A stretch of 64,000 nucleotides of DNA from Alphaproteobacteria bacterium (GCA_019239415.1 JAFAZW010000088.1:1-64000); one strand, 5' to 3'. Shown: positions 34,370 through 45,116, numbered from the stretch's first letter. Numbers and translations: made by a program. The notes: generated by a model from the letters alone, not told the origin.

Positions 34370-35671
34370 CTAGCGGATCTGGCTCAGCTCCACCCCCTTG
34401 GTCTCGCTCGCGAGCAGGGCGGTGACGCCGCTGATCGCGCAGGCGAGGCCGACATAAGCGGATACCGCGAGGGTCGAGCGGGTCTGCTGGTAGAGCCAGA
34501 TCGCGACGATCGGCGCGAGGGATCCGGCCAAGATCGACGTGAGCTGGTAGGCGATGGACACGCCCGAATAACGGTAGCGCGTGGGGAAGAGCTCGGTGAT
34601 GAATGCCGCCTGCGGCCCGTACATCGCCCCGTGAAGGATGAGGGCGACGGTGATCGCCACCACGATCACGGCCATCTCACCACTTGCCAGCATCGGCAGG
34701 AATGCGAAGCTGAAAACGGCGAGGCCGAGGCCTCCGAAGGCATAGACGGGGCGGCGGCCGACGCGGTCGGAAAGGCGGCCGAGCAGAGGGATGATGACGA
34801 AGTGGATCGCGGCGCCGAGAAGCGTCGCGTTGAGCGCGGAGCTGCGACTGAGATGCTGCGTCTCCGTCAGGTAGACCACCGAATAGGCGGTGATGATGTA
34901 GTAGCTGATGTTTTCGCCGAGCCTCAGGCCCGCGCCTGTGGCCATGGCTCGCGGCTGCTCCCTCAGCACATCGAGGGCCGGAAGCTTTGGCGGCGCCTCG
35001 CCCGCCTCCGCCTCGAAGGCGGGGCTTTCCGCGACCGAGGTGCGTATCCACCAGCCGATCGCGACCAGGACGAGGGAAAGCAGGAACGGCACGCGCCAGC
35101 CCCAGTCGGCGAAGGCCGCGTCGCTCTGCACGGCCGCGATAAGCGCCAAGACGCCGACCGCGATCAGGTTGCCGGCAGGCACGCCCGCTTGCGGCCAGCT
35201 CGCCCAGAAGCCGCGCCGCCGCGCGTCCGCATGCTCGGCCGCCAGGAGCACGGCGCCGCCCCATTCGCCACCGACCGCAAAGCCCTGCACGAGCCTCAGC
35301 GCCACCAGAGCCAGGGGCGCCCAGATGCCGACCTGCTGGTAGGTGGGGAGGAACCCGATGAGCGTTGTGGAAAGGCCCATCAGCACGAGGCTCACCATCA
35401 GCAGGCGCTTGCGCCCGATTCTGTCGCCGAAATGGCCGAAAACGATGCCACCCACCGGCCGGGCCACGAAGCCGAGTGCGTAGGTCGTGAAGGCGAGGAG
35501 GGTTCCGATGGCCGGGTCGAACCTGGGGAAGAAGAGGCGGTTGAAGACCAAAGCCGCAGCGTAGTTGTAGAGGAAGAAATCGTACCATTCGATGGTGGTG
35601 CCGATCAGGCTCGCGAGCACCACCCGCTTGAGGTGGCCCCCGTCCCAGATGCCCGCGCCGCCCGTTGCCAT
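34370..35671 (-). CDS. MFS transporter, metabolite:H+ symporter (MHS) type
   Basis: A 433-aa protein starting at ATG 35671 with GGGAG upstream. Twelve hydrophobic helices and the MHS signature: GTTIEWYDFFLYNYAAAL at the first helix, GHFGDRIGRKRLL between helices 2 and 3, LRLVQGFAVGGEWGGAVLL in helix 4, and RLSDRVGRRP in the second half. Relatives (ShiA, KgtP, ProP) take up organic acids such as shikimate, alpha-ketoglutarate or aromatic acids with protons; the substrate here is unknown. Divergent from the penicillin-acylase-family gene (99-bp gap), with no enzyme gene alongside to indicate the ligand. Confidence 0.9.
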   Translation of the reverse strand: MATGGAGIWDGGHLKRVVLASLIGTTIEWYDFFLYNYAAALVFNRLFFPRFDPAIGTLLAFTTYALGFVARPVGGIVFGHFGDRIGRKRLLMVSLVLMGLSTTLIGFLPTYQQVGIWAPLALVALRLVQGFAVGGEWGGAVLLAAEHADARRRGFWASWPQAGVPAGNLIAVGVLALIAAVQSDAAFADWGWRVPFLLSLVLVAIGWWIRTSVAESPAFEAEAGEAPPKLPALDVLREQPRAMATGAGLRLGENISYYIITAYSVVYLTETQHLSRSSALNATLLGAAIHFVIIPLLGRLSDRVGRRPVYAFGGLGLAVFSFAFLPMLASGEMAVIVVAITVALILHGAMYGPQAAFITELFPTRYRYSGVSIAYQLTSILAGSLAPIVAIWLYQQTRSTLAVSAYVGLACAISGVTALLASETKGVELSQIR

Positions 35672-35770
35672 CGGCCACTCCCACTGCTTGTCCCCGGGGG
35701 AGCTTAGCCGCAACGCCCGCCGCCGCGCCAGAACTTGAAGCGCTGGCGGAGCGGGCGTAGCCGGAACGGC

Positions 35771-37924
35771 ATGCGCATCCTGCTCCGGCTCGCCCCGCTC
35801 CTGCTCCTCGCCGCCTCCGCCGCCGCCCAGCCCGACGCCGAGCTCGCCCGCCTGCGCGCGGAGGCGGCGCGGGTGACGATCGTGCGCGACGATTGGGGGA
35901 TCGCCCACGTCCACGGCGGCAGCGACGCCGACGCCGTCTTCGGCATGATCTATGCTCAGGCCGAGGACGACTTCGATCGCGTCGAGGCCAACTACCTGAC
36001 CGCGCTCGGCCGCACCGCCGAGGCGGAGGGCGAGGCGGCGTTGTGGGCCGACCTGCGCGCCCGGCTCTACATGCAGCCGGACTTCCTGCGCGAGCGCTAC
36101 GCGGCGAGCCCCGCCTGGCTCAGGCGCCTGATGGACGCCTGGGCCGACGGCCTGAACTTCTACCTCGCCACCCACCCCGATGTGCGCCCGCGCGCGATCC
36201 GCCGCTTCGAGCCGTGGATGGCGCTCTCCTTCACCGAGGGCTCGATCGGCGGCGACATCGAGCGGATCGACCTGAAGCGATTGGAAGCCTTCTATGGCGG
36301 CGGCGGTCAGCGGCTCGCGGCCGCCTCGCCGGCCGCCGACCCCGAGCCGCGCGGCTCGAACGGCATCGCCGTCGCGCCGAAGAACACGCGCGGCGGCCAT
36401 GCCCTCCTCCTCATCAACCCGCACACCAGCTTCTTCTTCCGCTCCGAGCAGCAGGTGACGAGCGACGAGGGCCTCGACGCCTATGGCGCGGCGACCTGGG
36501 GCCAGTTCTTCATCTACCAGGGCTTCAACCGCCACGCCGGCTGGATGCACACTTCGAGCGGCGTCGACAGCGTCGACGAGTTCGCGGAGACGATCGTCCG
36601 CCGGGGCGGCCGCCTGTTCTACAAATATGGCGCCGAAGAGCGGCCGGTGCTGGTCTCGACGGTGAGCGTCCCGTACCGCGCCGCCGACGGATCGATGAAA
36701 AGCCGCGGCTTCACCGTCTACCGCACCCATCACGGCCCGATCGTCCGCGCGGAGGGCGGCAAGTGGATCGCCTTCGCGATGATGCACAAGCCGGTCGAGG
36801 CGCTGGAGCAGTCGTTCCTCCGTACCCGCGCCCGCGACCTCGCCGAGTTCACCCGCGTCGCCGAGCGCAAGGCGAACAGCTCCAACAATACGCTGTTCGC
36901 CGACGACAAGGGCGAGATCGCCTATCTCCACCCGCAGTTCGTCCCGGTCCGCGACGACCGTTTCGACTATACGAAACCGGTCGACGGCAGCGATCCGCGC
37001 ACCGACTGGCACGGCTTCCATGCGCTCGCGACGACGCCGCACGCCGTCAATCCGGCCGCCGGCTGGGTGCAGAACACCAACAACGCGCCGTGGAACGCCG
37101 GGGGCGTCGGCAGCATCCCGGCGGCGCGCTTCCCCCGTTACATGGATACGGCGGGGGAGAGCCCGCGCGGGCTCCACGCCCTGCGGGTGCTCGCAGGCCG
37201 GCGCGACTTCACCCTGGAGAGCCTGCGCGCCGCCGCCTACGATTCCTATCTCACCGCCTTCGCGCGGCTGGTTCCCGGGCTGTTGCGGGCGTGGGATGCG
37301 GCGCCGGACGCGCGGCTGGCGGCGCAGGTCGAGGCGCTGCGCCGCTGGGATTATCGCTGGGGCGTCGATTCGGTGCCGACGTCGCTGGCGGTCTTCTGGG
37401 GCGAGGAGATGGTGAAGCGCGTCTCGGGCGGCCAGTTCCTCGCCGGCATGACGACCTACGACCGCATCGACGCCGCGCCCGGCGCGGTGAAGCTCGCCGC
37501 CCTCGCCGCCGCGTCGGAGCGGCTGGCGCGCGAATTCGGTCGCTGGCAGGTGCCGTGGGGCGAGATCAACCGCTTCCAGCGGCTGACCGGCGACATCGTT
37601 CATCCTTTCTCGGACAGCGGGCCGAGCATCCCCGTCGGCTTCACCTCCGCCCGCTGGGGATCGCTCGCCTCGTTCGGCGCGGGGCCCAAGCCGGGCACCC
37701 GCCGCTGGTACGGCACGAGCGGCAACAGCTTCGTCGCCGTCGTCGAGTTCGGCCCGCGCGTCCGCGCCCGCGCCGTCACCGCCGGGGGCGAGAGCGGCCA
37801 TCCCGGCTCGCCGCATTTCAACGACGAGGCCCAGCGCTACGCCACCGGCGACCTGCGCGAAATCTACTTCTGGTCCGACCAGCTCAACGGGCACATCGAG
37901 CGGACCTACCGGCCGGGGGAGTAA
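35771..37924 (+). CDS. Penicillin acylase family amidohydrolase (Ntn hydrolase)
   Basis: A 717-aa protein with a signal peptide (ILLRLAPLLLLAASAAAQ), hence periplasmic. The proenzyme should be cut before Ser196 in PEPRGSNGIAV, which becomes the N-terminal nucleophile of the beta chain. Further family strings are LLINPHTSFFFRSEQQ, GFNRHAGWMHTSS, KANSSNNTLFADDKGEIAYL and GYVQNTNN-like AGWVQNTNNAPWNAG. The closest functional groups are aculeacin or acyl-homoserine-lactone acylases, which hydrolyse fatty-acyl amides; quorum quenching is possible but not shown. It stands alone between the MFS and aminopeptidase genes. Confidence 0.9.
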   Translation: MRILLRLAPLLLLAASAAAQPDAELARLRAEAARVTIVRDDWGIAHVHGGSDADAVFGMIYAQAEDDFDRVEANYLTALGRTAEAEGEAALWADLRARLYMQPDFLRERYAASPAWLRRLMDAWADGLNFYLATHPDVRPRAIRRFEPWMALSFTEGSIGGDIERIDLKRLEAFYGGGGQRLAAASPAADPEPRGSNGIAVAPKNTRGGHALLLINPHTSFFFRSEQQVTSDEGLDAYGAATWGQFFIYQGFNRHAGWMHTSSGVDSVDEFAETIVRRGGRLFYKYGAEERPVLVSTVSVPYRAADGSMKSRGFTVYRTHHGPIVRAEGGKWIAFAMMHKPVEALEQSFLRTRARDLAEFTRVAERKANSSNNTLFADDKGEIAYLHPQFVPVRDDRFDYTKPVDGSDPRTDWHGFHALATTPHAVNPAAGWVQNTNNAPWNAGGVGSIPAARFPRYMDTAGESPRGLHALRVLAGRRDFTLESLRAAAYDSYLTAFARLVPGLLRAWDAAPDARLAAQVEALRRWDYRWGVDSVPTSLAVFWGEEMVKRVSGGQFLAGMTTYDRIDAAPGAVKLAALAAASERLAREFGRWQVPWGEINRFQRLTGDIVHPFSDSGPSIPVGFTSARWGSLASFGAGPKPGTRRWYGTSGNSFVAVVEFGPRVRARAVTAGGESGHPGSPHFNDEAQRYATGDLREIYFWSDQLNGHIERTYRPGE

Positions 37925-37947
37925 GCTCGTCCTCGGGACGGGGAGAG

Positions 37948-38990
<1,043 letters not shown>

Positions 38991-39012
38991 AACCTACAGC
39001 CTCGGCGATGTC

Positions 39013-40386
39013 CTAGAAGCTCATGTCGTCGTAGACGCGCGAGACGTCGCCGGCCCATTCGCCGCGATAGCGGTCGAGCAGCATCTCCGCCGGCGTCTTG
39101 CCGCGCGCGAGGATCTCGCGGAGCGGGTCGAGGAAGCCGCTTTCATTCTCTCCGATCGAGTTGAGCCGTGCCCGCGCCCTGAGGCCGGCATCGGCGAGGT
39201 CCAGGACCCGCCGGCCGAGATCGCGCAGGCTCTCGCCCGCCGGCGTCCGCGCCTGGAGGCCGAGCCGCGGCACGTCGTCGCGCAGCCGCTGGCGCTCCTC
39301 GAGCGACCAGTGCCGGACTTCGTCCCACGCCGCGTCGAGCGCCCCCTGGTCGTAGAGGAGGCCGACCCACAAGGCCGGCAGCGCGCAGATGCGGCTCCAC
39401 GGGCCGCCGTCGGCGCCGCGCATCTCGAGGAAGCTCTTGAGCCGCACCTCGGGAAAGGCGGTCGAGAGATGGTCGACCCAGTCCGACAGGCGCGGCTTCT
39501 CGCCGGGGAGCGCCTCCAGGCGGCCCTCGAGGAAGTCGCGGAAGGAGAGGCCGGCGGCGTCGATGTAGCGGCCGTCGCGGTAGACGAAGTACATCGGCAC
39601 ATCGAGGGCATAGTCGCAATACCGCTCGTAGCCGAAGCCGTCCTCGAACACGAACGGCAGCATGCCGGTGCGGTGCGGATCGGTGTCCGACCAGATGTGG
39701 CTGCGGAAGGAGAGGAAGCCGTTCGGCCTGCCTTCCGTGAACGGCGAGTTGGCGAACAGGGCGGTGGCGAGCGGCTGCAGAGCGAGGCCGACGCGGAACT
39801 TGCGCGCCATGTCCGCCTCGGACGCGTAATCGAGGTTTACCTGGATCGTGCAGGTGCGCAGCATCATGTCGAGGCCGAGGCCGCCGACGCGCGGCATGTG
39901 GCGCAGCATGATCGCGTAACGGCCCTTGGGCATGCGCGGCAGCTCGTCGCGCGCCTTGTCCGGCCACATGCCGAGGCCGAGGAAGCCGACCCCGAGCCGA
40001 TCGCCGACCGCCTTGACCTGGCGCAGGTGGCGCCCGGCCTCGGCGCAGGTCTGGTGGAGATGATCCAGGGGGGCGCCGGACAGCTCGAACTGGCCCGCCG
40101 GCTCGAGGCTGACATTGCCGTCGGGGCCGGCAAGGGCGATGACGTTGCCGCCCTCCTCGACCGGCGACCAGCCGAACTCGGTGAGGCCCATCAGCAGGTC
40201 GCGGATGCCGCCGGGCTCGTCGTAGGAGGGCGCGCGGCGGTCGTCCTTGCGGTAGACGAACTTCTCGTGCTCGGTGCCGATTCGCCATCGATCGGCCGGC
40301 TTCTCGCCCTTGGCGAAGACGCGCAGCAGGTCGTCCCTGCTCTCGATCGGCGGGTCGGCCCTGGCATTGTCGGTGCGGGTCGTCAT
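39013..40386 (-). CDS. gshA: Glutamate-cysteine ligase (plant/alphaproteobacterial type)
   Basis: A 457-aa protein. The N-terminus RWRIGTEHEKFVYRK and EEGGNVIALAGPDGNVSLEPAGQ are the ATP/Glu-binding signatures of the GshA family found in plants and alphaproteobacteria. GLGMWPDKARDELPRMPKGRY and MMLRTCTIQVNLDYASEADM follow. It makes gamma-glutamylcysteine, the first and rate-limiting step of glutathione synthesis, in the cytosol. Full length. The gene lies directly downstream of the rsmE gene (52-bp gap) on the same strand; an rsmE-gshA pairing is often seen in this group. Confidence 0.93.
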   Translation of the reverse strand: MTTRTDNARADPPIESRDDLLRVFAKGEKPADRWRIGTEHEKFVYRKDDRRAPSYDEPGGIRDLLMGLTEFGWSPVEEGGNVIALAGPDGNVSLEPAGQFELSGAPLDHLHQTCAEAGRHLRQVKAVGDRLGVGFLGLGMWPDKARDELPRMPKGRYAIMLRHMPRVGGLGLDMMLRTCTIQVNLDYASEADMARKFRVGLALQPLATALFANSPFTEGRPNGFLSFRSHIWSDTDPHRTGMLPFVFEDGFGYERYCDYALDVPMYFVYRDGRYIDAAGLSFRDFLEGRLEALPGEKPRLSDWVDHLSTAFPEVRLKSFLEMRGADGGPWSRICALPALWVGLLYDQGALDAAWDEVRHWSLEERQRLRDDVPRLGLQARTPAGESLRDLGRRVLDLADAGLRARARLNSIGENESGFLDPLREILARGKTPAEMLLDRYRGEWAGDVSRVYDDMSF

Positions 40387-40437
40387 GTGGCGCGCCCTAG
40401 CGGGGGTTGCCGGCAGCCGCCAGCCGGTTTCGCATCG

Positions 40438-41193
40438 CTACCGGTCTCCGTGCCGGTGCCAATCGCCCGCCGCCGCCATCCACACCGAGACCGCCGCGAC
40501 CGCCGCCGTGTCGGCGCGCAGGATGCGGGGCCCAAGCGAAACCGGCCGGGCCCGCCTCACGGCGCGGATCGCGTCCCGTTCGTCCGGCGCGAACCCGCCT
40601 TCGGGCCCGATCAGGATCGCCGCCGGGCCCGGCGCGACGGCGCCGGCGAGCGGTTCGCCGCCCTGCTCGTCGGCGAAGAGGAGGGCGCGCTCGTCGGGCC
40701 AGTTCGCCAGCAGCCGCTCCAGCTTTGCCGGCCCGGCAAGGGTGGGGAGCGCGGTGCGCTCGCACTGCTCCGCCGCCTCGATCAAATGCGCCCGCAGGCG
40801 CTCGGTGTTGACCCGATCGACGATCGTCCGCGCGGTGATCACGGGCACGAGCCGGGCGACCCCGAGCTCGCTGGCTTTCTCGGCGATCCAGTCGATGCGG
40901 CCGCGCTTGATCGGGGCGAAGAGGAGCCAGAGGTCCGGCACCGTCTCCCGTTCGCGCAGCTTTTCCAACACGCGAAGCGACACGCGCTTCTTCCCCGCCT
41001 CGACGATCTCGGCGAGCCACTCGCCAGTGCGGTCGTCGAATAGCTTGGCCCTGCCGCCGGCGCCGAGCCGCAGCACCGCGCCCAGATAATGGGCGGCCGG
41101 CCCCTCGAGGGTCAGTCCCGCGCCGGCGCCGAGCGTCTGCTCGACGAAGAGACGCGGCAGGCTCGACGGCAGCGAGGCGGGGGTCTGAACCAT
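40438..41193 (-). CDS. rsmE: 16S rRNA (uracil1498-N3)-methyltransferase RsmE
   Basis: A 251-aa protein starting at ATG 41193. N-terminal PUA-like domain (PRLFVEQTL, HYLGAVLRLGAGGRAKLFDD), then a SPOUT methyltransferase domain with LLFAPIKRGRIDWIAEKASELGV split by the knot, ERTALPTL, and the SAM-binding knot ILIGPEGGFAPDE. It methylates N3 of U1498 in 16S rRNA using SAM. The upstream region is shared with ubiA in divergent orientation and contains an inverted REP pair. Confidence 0.93.
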   Translation of the reverse strand: MVQTPASLPSSLPRLFVEQTLGAGAGLTLEGPAAHYLGAVLRLGAGGRAKLFDDRTGEWLAEIVEAGKKRVSLRVLEKLRERETVPDLWLLFAPIKRGRIDWIAEKASELGVARLVPVITARTIVDRVNTERLRAHLIEAAEQCERTALPTLAGPAKLERLLANWPDERALLFADEQGGEPLAGAVAPGPAAILIGPEGGFAPDERDAIRAVRRARPVSLGPRILRADTAAVAAVSVWMAAAGDWHRHGDR

Positions 41194-41218
41194 GCAAGCG
41201 CGCTCGTGCAGGGGAAAA

Positions 41219-41303
41219 CCGTTCGGGCTGAGCCTGGCGAAGCCCTGTCCTTGGTGCAAGCCGCAAGAGAAGGAAAGGCCTTCGACAAGCTCAGGCCGAA
41301 CGG
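41219..41303. repeat. Inverted pair of CCGTTCGG-CTGAGC repeats
   Basis: CCGTTCGGGCTGAGCCTGGC (41219-) and, inverted, CTTCGACAAGCTCAGGCCGA to 41303. The two ~27-nt arms match with a few mismatches and flank about 32 nt. This well-known sphingomonad interspersed repeat fills the divergent promoter region of rsmE and ubiA. Confidence 0.8.
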
Positions 41304-41316
41304 TAGTAATCCGGGA

Positions 41317-42234
41317 ATGAGCGACGCAGAGCACGACATCGTCCCCGACAGCGAGCGCCGCGGCCTGATCGGCGCCCTGCCCACCCCGGCGCGGCCCTAT
41401 GCGTCGCTGATGCGGCTCGACCGGCCGATCGGGGCGTGGCTGCTCTACTGGCCCGGCGCGTGGGCCGTGGCGCTGGCGGGGCTGGGCCCGCGCGGCCTCC
41501 CGCTCCTCTTCTGGCTCGGGCTCGGCGCCTGGGCGATGCGGAGCGCGGGGTGTGTATGGAACGACATCGTCGACCGGGATCTCGACCGGCGCGTGGAGCG
41601 CACCCGCCTGCGGCCGCTGGCGAGCGGACGCGTATCGCTGACGGGCGCCTGGGCGCTGCTCGCCGGCCTCTGCCTCCTCGGCCTCCTCGTCCTGGTGCAG
41701 CTGCCGCGGCTGGCCCAGGCCGTGGGGCTCGCCAGCCTCGCCCCCGTCGCGGCCTACCCGTTCATGAAGCGGATCACCTGGTGGCCGCAGGCGTGGCTGG
41801 GCCTCGTCTTCTCCTGGGCGGCCCTGGTCGGCTGGCCGGCGGTCCGCGGCGAACTCGGCCTGACGCCGCTGCTCCTCTACGCCGGCGCGATTGCCTGGGT
41901 CATCGGCTACGACACGATCTACGCGCTTCAGGATCGCGAGGACGACGCGTTGGTCGGCGTGCGCTCGTCGGCGCGGGCGCTCGGAGCCCACGCCGGCGTC
42001 GGTATTGCGCTCTTCTACGCCCTCGCGCTGGGCTGCTGGGCGGCGGCATTGTGGCGTGTGCGGCCCGACGGGCTCGCGCTCCTCGCGCTGGCGCCGATGG
42101 CGCTGCATCTGGCGACGCAGGCGGTGCGGCTGAAGCCCGACGATCCGGGCGATGCCCTCGCCCGCTTCCGGTCCAACCGGTTCGCGGGGCTGCTCATGTT
42201 CCTCGCCTGCCTCGTCGTCGGCACCACCGCCTGA
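41317..42234 (+). CDS. ubiA: 4-hydroxybenzoate polyprenyltransferase UbiA
   Basis: A 305-aa integral membrane protein from ATG 41317. Two Asp-rich motifs bind the Mg-diphosphate: NDIVDRDLDRRVERT in the loop after helix 2, and YDTIYALQDREDD after helix 6. RLDRPIGAWLLYWPGAW near the N-terminus is typical of bacterial UbiA. It attaches the polyprenyl tail to 4-hydroxybenzoate in ubiquinone synthesis at the inner membrane. About eight or nine helices and usual length. The start of the pmbA gene follows 40 bases after its stop. Confidence 0.93.
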   Translation: MSDAEHDIVPDSERRGLIGALPTPARPYASLMRLDRPIGAWLLYWPGAWAVALAGLGPRGLPLLFWLGLGAWAMRSAGCVWNDIVDRDLDRRVERTRLRPLASGRVSLTGAWALLAGLCLLGLLVLVQLPRLAQAVGLASLAPVAAYPFMKRITWWPQAWLGLVFSWAALVGWPAVRGELGLTPLLLYAGAIAWVIGYDTIYALQDREDDALVGVRSSARALGAHAGVGIALFYALALGCWAAALWRVRPDGLALLALAPMALHLATQAVRLKPDDPGDALARFRSNRFAGLLMFLACLVVGTTA

Positions 42235-42274
42235 GGCTTTGCAATCGCCGGCCGCGGCACCTAAGTCCGCCGCC

Positions 42275-43621
42275 ATGCTGTCCGTTTCCCAGGCCGAGGC
42301 GCGCGCCGCCGACCTCGTCGAGCGTGCCGTCCGCGCCGGCGCCGATGCCGCCGACGTCCTCTATCACGGCGACGCCTCGACGAGCCTGCAGGTGCGTCTC
42401 GGCGCGCTCGAGGACGTGTCCCGCTCGGAGGGCGAGCAGATCGGCCTGCGCCTGTTCGTCGGCCGCCGCTCCGCCAGCGTCTCCTCGTCGGATCTCTCCG
42501 ATGAGGCGCTTGCGGCCCTCGTCGAGCGGGCGGTCGCGATGGCGCGCGAAGCGCCGGAGGACCCCTATGCCGGCCTTGCGCCTGAGGACCGGCTGCTGCG
42601 GGGACCCGCGCCCGACGTCGACGGCGACGACGGCGCCGATCCCGCGCCTGCCGCGCTCAGGGCCCGGGCGCTGGCAATGGAGGATGCGGCGCGGTCGGTC
42701 GCCGGCGTCACCAACAGTGACGGGGCAGGCGCTTCGGCGGGACGCACCATCCTTGCCCTCGCCACCAGCCACGGCTTCTGCCGCGGCTACACGACCAGCG
42801 GCTATAGCGGCTATGCGAGCGTCATTGCGGGGACCGGCTCCGGCATGCAGCGCGATTATGCGCAGCACGCGGTCCGCCATCTCGCGGATCTCGACGCCGC
42901 CGAGGCGATCGGCCGCCGCGCGGGGGAGCGCGCCGTCGCCCGGCTCGATCCCGCGCGGCTCGCCAGCGGAACGATGCCGGTGGTGTTCGACCCGCGCGTC
43001 GGCAACGGGTTGCTCGGCCATTTCCTCGCGGCCATCGTCGGCTCCGCGGTCGCGCGGCGGACGACGTTCCTGCTCGACAAGGAGGGCGAGAGCGTCTTTC
43101 CGGCAGCCATCACCATCCGCGACGACCCGCACCGTCCGCGCGGGCTGCGCTCGAAGCCGTTCGACGGCGAGGGGCTGCCGACGGCGCCCCAGGACCTCGT
43201 CGCCGGCGGCCGCCTGACCGGCTGGCTGCTGGACAGCGCCTCGGCGCGCCAGCTCGGACGCGGCCCGACCGGCCATGCCGTTCGCGGCGTTTCCGGCCCG
43301 CCCGGCGCCGGTCCGACCAACGTCCATATGGGACCAGGCGACGTCACGCGCGAGGCTCTGATCGGCGCCATCGACCGCGGCGTCTACGTCATCGAGCTGA
43401 TCGGCCAGGGCGTGAACGGCGTCACCGGCGACTATAGCCGCGGCGCCGCCGGTTTCCTCATCGAGAAAGGCGAGATCGCCCGGCCCGTGGAGGAGATCAC
43501 CATCGCCGGCAACCTGCTCGACATGTATCGCAACCTCGCCGCCGCGGACGACCTCGAGTTCCGCCGCTCGATCAACGTGCCGACGCTGCGCATCGATGGG
43601 ATGACCGTCGCCGGCGCCTGA
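42275..43621 (+). CDS. pmbA: Metallopeptidase TldD/PmbA family, PmbA (TldE) type
   Basis: A 448-aa protein from ATG 42275. Family strings: DVLYHGDASTSLQVRLGALED, GLRLFVGRRSASVSSSDLS, GTMPVVFDPRVGNGLLGHFL, LRSKPFDGEGLPT, and the C-terminal IELIGQGVNGVTGDYSRGA and RNLAAADDLEF. TldD/TldE form a heterodimeric zinc peptidase that degrades unfolded peptides and matures microcin-type substrates; the HExxxH sits in TldD, and PmbA/TldE lacks it, as here. No TldD is in the window. Between ubiA and a retropepsin-like gene, probably same transcript as ubiA. Confidence 0.9.
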   Translation: MLSVSQAEARAADLVERAVRAGADAADVLYHGDASTSLQVRLGALEDVSRSEGEQIGLRLFVGRRSASVSSSDLSDEALAALVERAVAMAREAPEDPYAGLAPEDRLLRGPAPDVDGDDGADPAPAALRARALAMEDAARSVAGVTNSDGAGASAGRTILALATSHGFCRGYTTSGYSGYASVIAGTGSGMQRDYAQHAVRHLADLDAAEAIGRRAGERAVARLDPARLASGTMPVVFDPRVGNGLLGHFLAAIVGSAVARRTTFLLDKEGESVFPAAITIRDDPHRPRGLRSKPFDGEGLPTAPQDLVAGGRLTGWLLDSASARQLGRGPTGHAVRGVSGPPGAGPTNVHMGPGDVTREALIGAIDRGVYVIELIGQGVNGVTGDYSRGAAGFLIEKGEIARPVEEITIAGNLLDMYRNLAAADDLEFRRSINVPTLRIDGMTVAGA

Positions 43622-43719
43622 TCATTTCCGGCTTCGTCGCGGGCCGGGCCGGCTTCGCAGCGCCCGCTTTTGCGCATCGCCCAGGAAAGGCGTAGATTCG
43701 CTTTCCTGGAGGACCGACC

Positions 43720-44691
43720 ATGAAAGCGCTGCTCTCTCTGCTCCTGCTCGCCGCCGCGCCGGCGACCGTCCCCGCGCCCGCGGCGCAGGCTCCGGCGCCC
43801 GCGGCGGCCGCCGACCAGGGGTTCGCCCTCGGCATCGGCGCCGACGAAGCGCAGCGGATGACCGTCCCGGTCAGCATCGGCGGCAAGGGGCCCTACCGCT
43901 TCATCATCGACACCGGCGCCGAGCGCACGGTGATCGCCCGCGAGCTCGCCCAGAGCCTCGGCCTCGGCGCCGCCGGCGAGGCGCGCGTCCACAGCATGAC
44001 CGAGGTCAGCGACATCGCCACCGTCCTCATCCCCTCGCTGCAGGTGGGGCAAAGGCAGGTGGCGGCGATCCATGCGCCGGCGCTGCTGCGCCAGAATCTC
44101 GGTGCCGAAGGGATGCTCGGCGTCGACTCGCTCCAAAAGCAGCGCGTCTCGTTCGACTTCGCCCGCCACGCGATGACGGTGGTCAATGCGGCCAATCGCG
44201 AGGAGCAATGGGCGAGCGACGCGATCGTCGTCACCGGCAAGAGCCGCTTCGGGCATCTCGTCCTCGTCGATGCCTCGCTCGACGGCGAGAAGGTGTGGGT
44301 GATCGTCGACACCGGCGCCCAGGTGACCGTCGGCAACCGGGTGCTCCGCGCCCGGCTCGAGCGGCGCCACCGGCTCGGCCCGGTCCAGCCGATCGAGATG
44401 CTCAGCGTCACCGGCGGCCGGCTCGTGGCGGACCAGAGCTACGCCCGCGTCTTCCACCTCGGCGACGCCGAGATACGCGACCTGCCGATCGCCTTCGCCG
44501 ACGCCCATCCGTTCAAGAAGCTCGGCCTGCTCGACCGGCCGGCGATCCTGCTCGGCATGGACGCATTGAAGCTCTTCGAGCGGGTCTCCGTCGACTTCGG
44601 CAACCGCCGCGTCCGCCTGCTGACGCCCGGCCGCTCCGAGACGGTCGCCCCGAGCTACGCCGCGGCGCTGGTGCAGCCTCAGCGCTCCTGA
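43720..44691 (+). CDS. Retropepsin-like aspartic protease family protein, duplicated domain
   Basis: A 323-aa secreted or periplasmic protein with signal peptide (KALLSLLLLAAAPATV) and Ala/Pro linker. Two retropepsin half-sites: RFIIDTGAERT with Asp64 and WVIVDTGAQVTV with Asp197, each a D-T-G-A active-site loop, followed by hydrophobic strands (LGVDSL, LLGMDALKLF). Two lobes in one chain make a pepsin-like monomer possible. Substrate unknown. A ribosome binding site (TGGAGGA) lies upstream of ATG. The 3' end overlaps the convergent CoA-binding gene by 13 nt. Confidence 0.85.
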   Translation: MKALLSLLLLAAAPATVPAPAAQAPAPAAAADQGFALGIGADEAQRMTVPVSIGGKGPYRFIIDTGAERTVIARELAQSLGLGAAGEARVHSMTEVSDIATVLIPSLQVGQRQVAAIHAPALLRQNLGAEGMLGVDSLQKQRVSFDFARHAMTVVNAANREEQWASDAIVVTGKSRFGHLVLVDASLDGEKVWVIVDTGAQVTVGNRVLRARLERRHRLGPVQPIEMLSVTGGRLVADQSYARVFHLGDAEIRDLPIAFADAHPFKKLGLLDRPAILLGMDALKLFERVSVDFGNRRVRLLTPGRSETVAPSYAAALVQPQRS

Positions 44692-45116
44692 GCGACCCTC
44701 GGCACCCGCAAGCGCGGGATGTCGATCTTGGGGCAGCGATCCATCACCACCTTGAGCCCTGCGGCCTCCGCGCGCGCCGCGGCGTCGTGATTGACCACGC
44801 CGATCTGCATCCACACGGCCTTGGCGCCGGCGGCGATCGCCTCGTCCACCGCCTCGCCGGCGGCCTGGGGGCGGCGGAAGATGTCCACGAGGTCGATCGG
44901 CTCCCCGATCTGGGCGAGCTCGCGCCAGACATATTCGCCATGGACATGCTCGCCGGTGATCTGCGGGTTGACCGGGATGACGCGGTAGCCCCAGTCCTGC
45001 AGGAACTTCATCACGCCCCAGCTCGGCCGGTCGGGCCGGTCCGACGCGCCGATCATCGCGATCGTGCGGGTCGAGGCGAGGAGGTCGTACAGGTCTTCGT
45101 CGCGGGTGAGGGGCAT
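44679..45116 (-). CDS. CoA-binding domain protein (YccU-like)
   Basis: A 145-aa Rossmann-fold protein. IAMIGASDRPDRPSWGVMKF is the nucleotide-binding start of the CoA_binding_2 family, followed by GYRVIPVNPQITGEHVHG, DLVDIFRRP and AVWMQIGVVNHDAA. Such small proteins bind CoA in vitro, and their biological role is unclear. Cytoplasmic; same strand as mrp upstream (22-bp gap), so probably co-transcribed with it. Confidence 0.88.
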   Translation of the reverse strand: MPLTRDEDLYDLLASTRTIAMIGASDRPDRPSWGVMKFLQDWGYRVIPVNPQITGEHVHGEYVWRELAQIGEPIDLVDIFRRPQAAGEAVDEAIAAGAKAVWMQIGVVNHDAAARAEAAGLKVVMDRCPKIDIPRLRVPRVAQER